Shown here in pieces: positions 5,977 through 6,223 of a DNA stretch of 6,223 nt. The DNA is from Terriglobia bacterium (GTDB lineage: Bacteria; Acidobacteriota; Terriglobia; UBA7540): positions 1-6,223 of the forward strand of contig JASHTO010000509.1 of assembly GCA_030040515.1 (NCBI GenBank), written 5' to 3'. A model generated the notes under the pieces. It did not search any database. It was not told where the DNA came from and saw only the letters and a list, made by a program, of their open reading frames with translations. Every line of letters starts with the position of its first letter. Position 1 is the first letter of the stretch. The position numbers were made by a program, and so were the translations under genes.

Positions 5977-6223
5977 TCACAGCCGCCGGATTAACACATC
6001 TTCGCGGCGATTGGCCATCGGGAGGTCCGGAGGCTGAGGCAGCAAATAGGCGTCATATCCCTGGTTCCTCGCTCGCGTAATCAAGCCCGAAATTACAGAA
6101 TCATCAATCCGCTGCCGTTCCAGGCGGTTGAATTGCACTTCCGGCAGATCCTGGGTGTTCATAAATTGCTGGTGGAACTTCACACCGCGAGCGCTGCTGA
6201 AGAACCGGCGGCGCTTGGAAACG
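5977..6223 (-). CDS. C-terminal end of an unrecognised protein (5' end outside window)
   Basis: The frame is open from the right window edge for 81 codons to a TGA at 5979-5977. An internal GTG at 6183 would give only 68 residues, but the frame continues unbroken through the edge, so this is most simply the tail of a larger protein. The visible part is soluble, charged and helix-prone: basic at first (SKRRRFF), then FNRLERQRIDDSVISGLITRA in the middle, and it ends with a proline-rich stretch PQPPDLP and a final charged segment NRREDVLIRRL. I do not recognise a family. It is on the same strand and 82 bases upstream of the acyltransferase ATG, so it is likely part of the same cluster. Nothing in it identifies a catalytic role. 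Confidence 0.55.
   Translation of the reverse strand, partial: VSKRRRFFSSARGVKFHQQFMNTQDLPEVQFNRLERQRIDDSVISGLITRARNQGYDAYLLPQPPDLPMANRREDVLIRRL

Overview
The window is one densely packed, single-strand (minus) gene cluster for surface-polysaccharide (O-antigen, capsule or exopolysaccharide type) biosynthesis. It is moderately GC-rich. Gaps between genes are short, several genes touch or overlap, and start codons include likely TTG. I see no rRNA, tRNA, CRISPR, insertion sequence or phage gene. The style (GC-rich, large GT-C membrane protein, isolated sugar module) fits a free-living Gram-negative such as an Acidobacteriota-like soil bacterium, but taxonomy cannot be fixed from this sequence.

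Transcription runs right to left. At the right edge (6223-5977) is the C-terminal end of an unrecognised protein. Next comes a four-gene amino-sugar module: a FemAB/GNAT-like acyltransferase (5894-4938), an unusually short DegT/DnrJ/EryC1/StrS-type PLP enzyme (4848-3973), and two tandem FdtA/QdtA (WxcM-like) cupin 3,4-ketoisomerase homologues (3955-3470 and 3473-3042). The two cupin genes overlap by four bases. Then come a family-2 glycosyltransferase (3014-2037) and a polytopic GT-C-like membrane glycosyltransferase (1910-108). The first codons of another gene (58-1) run off the left edge.

The parts can be read as one pathway. A dTDP-4-keto-6-deoxyhexose made elsewhere is isomerised to the 3-keto sugar by the cupin(s), aminated at C3 by the DegT-type enzyme, and N-acylated by the GNAT protein. 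The GT2, and possibly the membrane GT-C enzyme, would then place this or other sugars on the glycan. This is the Fdt/Qdt logic (dTDP-Fuc3NAc or dTDP-Qui3NAc), but with three departures: a GNAT-fold enzyme instead of a left-handed beta-helix acetyltransferase, a reduced DegT enzyme, and two non-identical ketoisomerase-like cupins. No RmlA or RmlB gene is inside the window.

The only gap above 100 bases inside the cluster (1911-2036) holds two adjacent hairpins. No stretch longer than 300 bases lacks a gene, and I found no convincing promoter.
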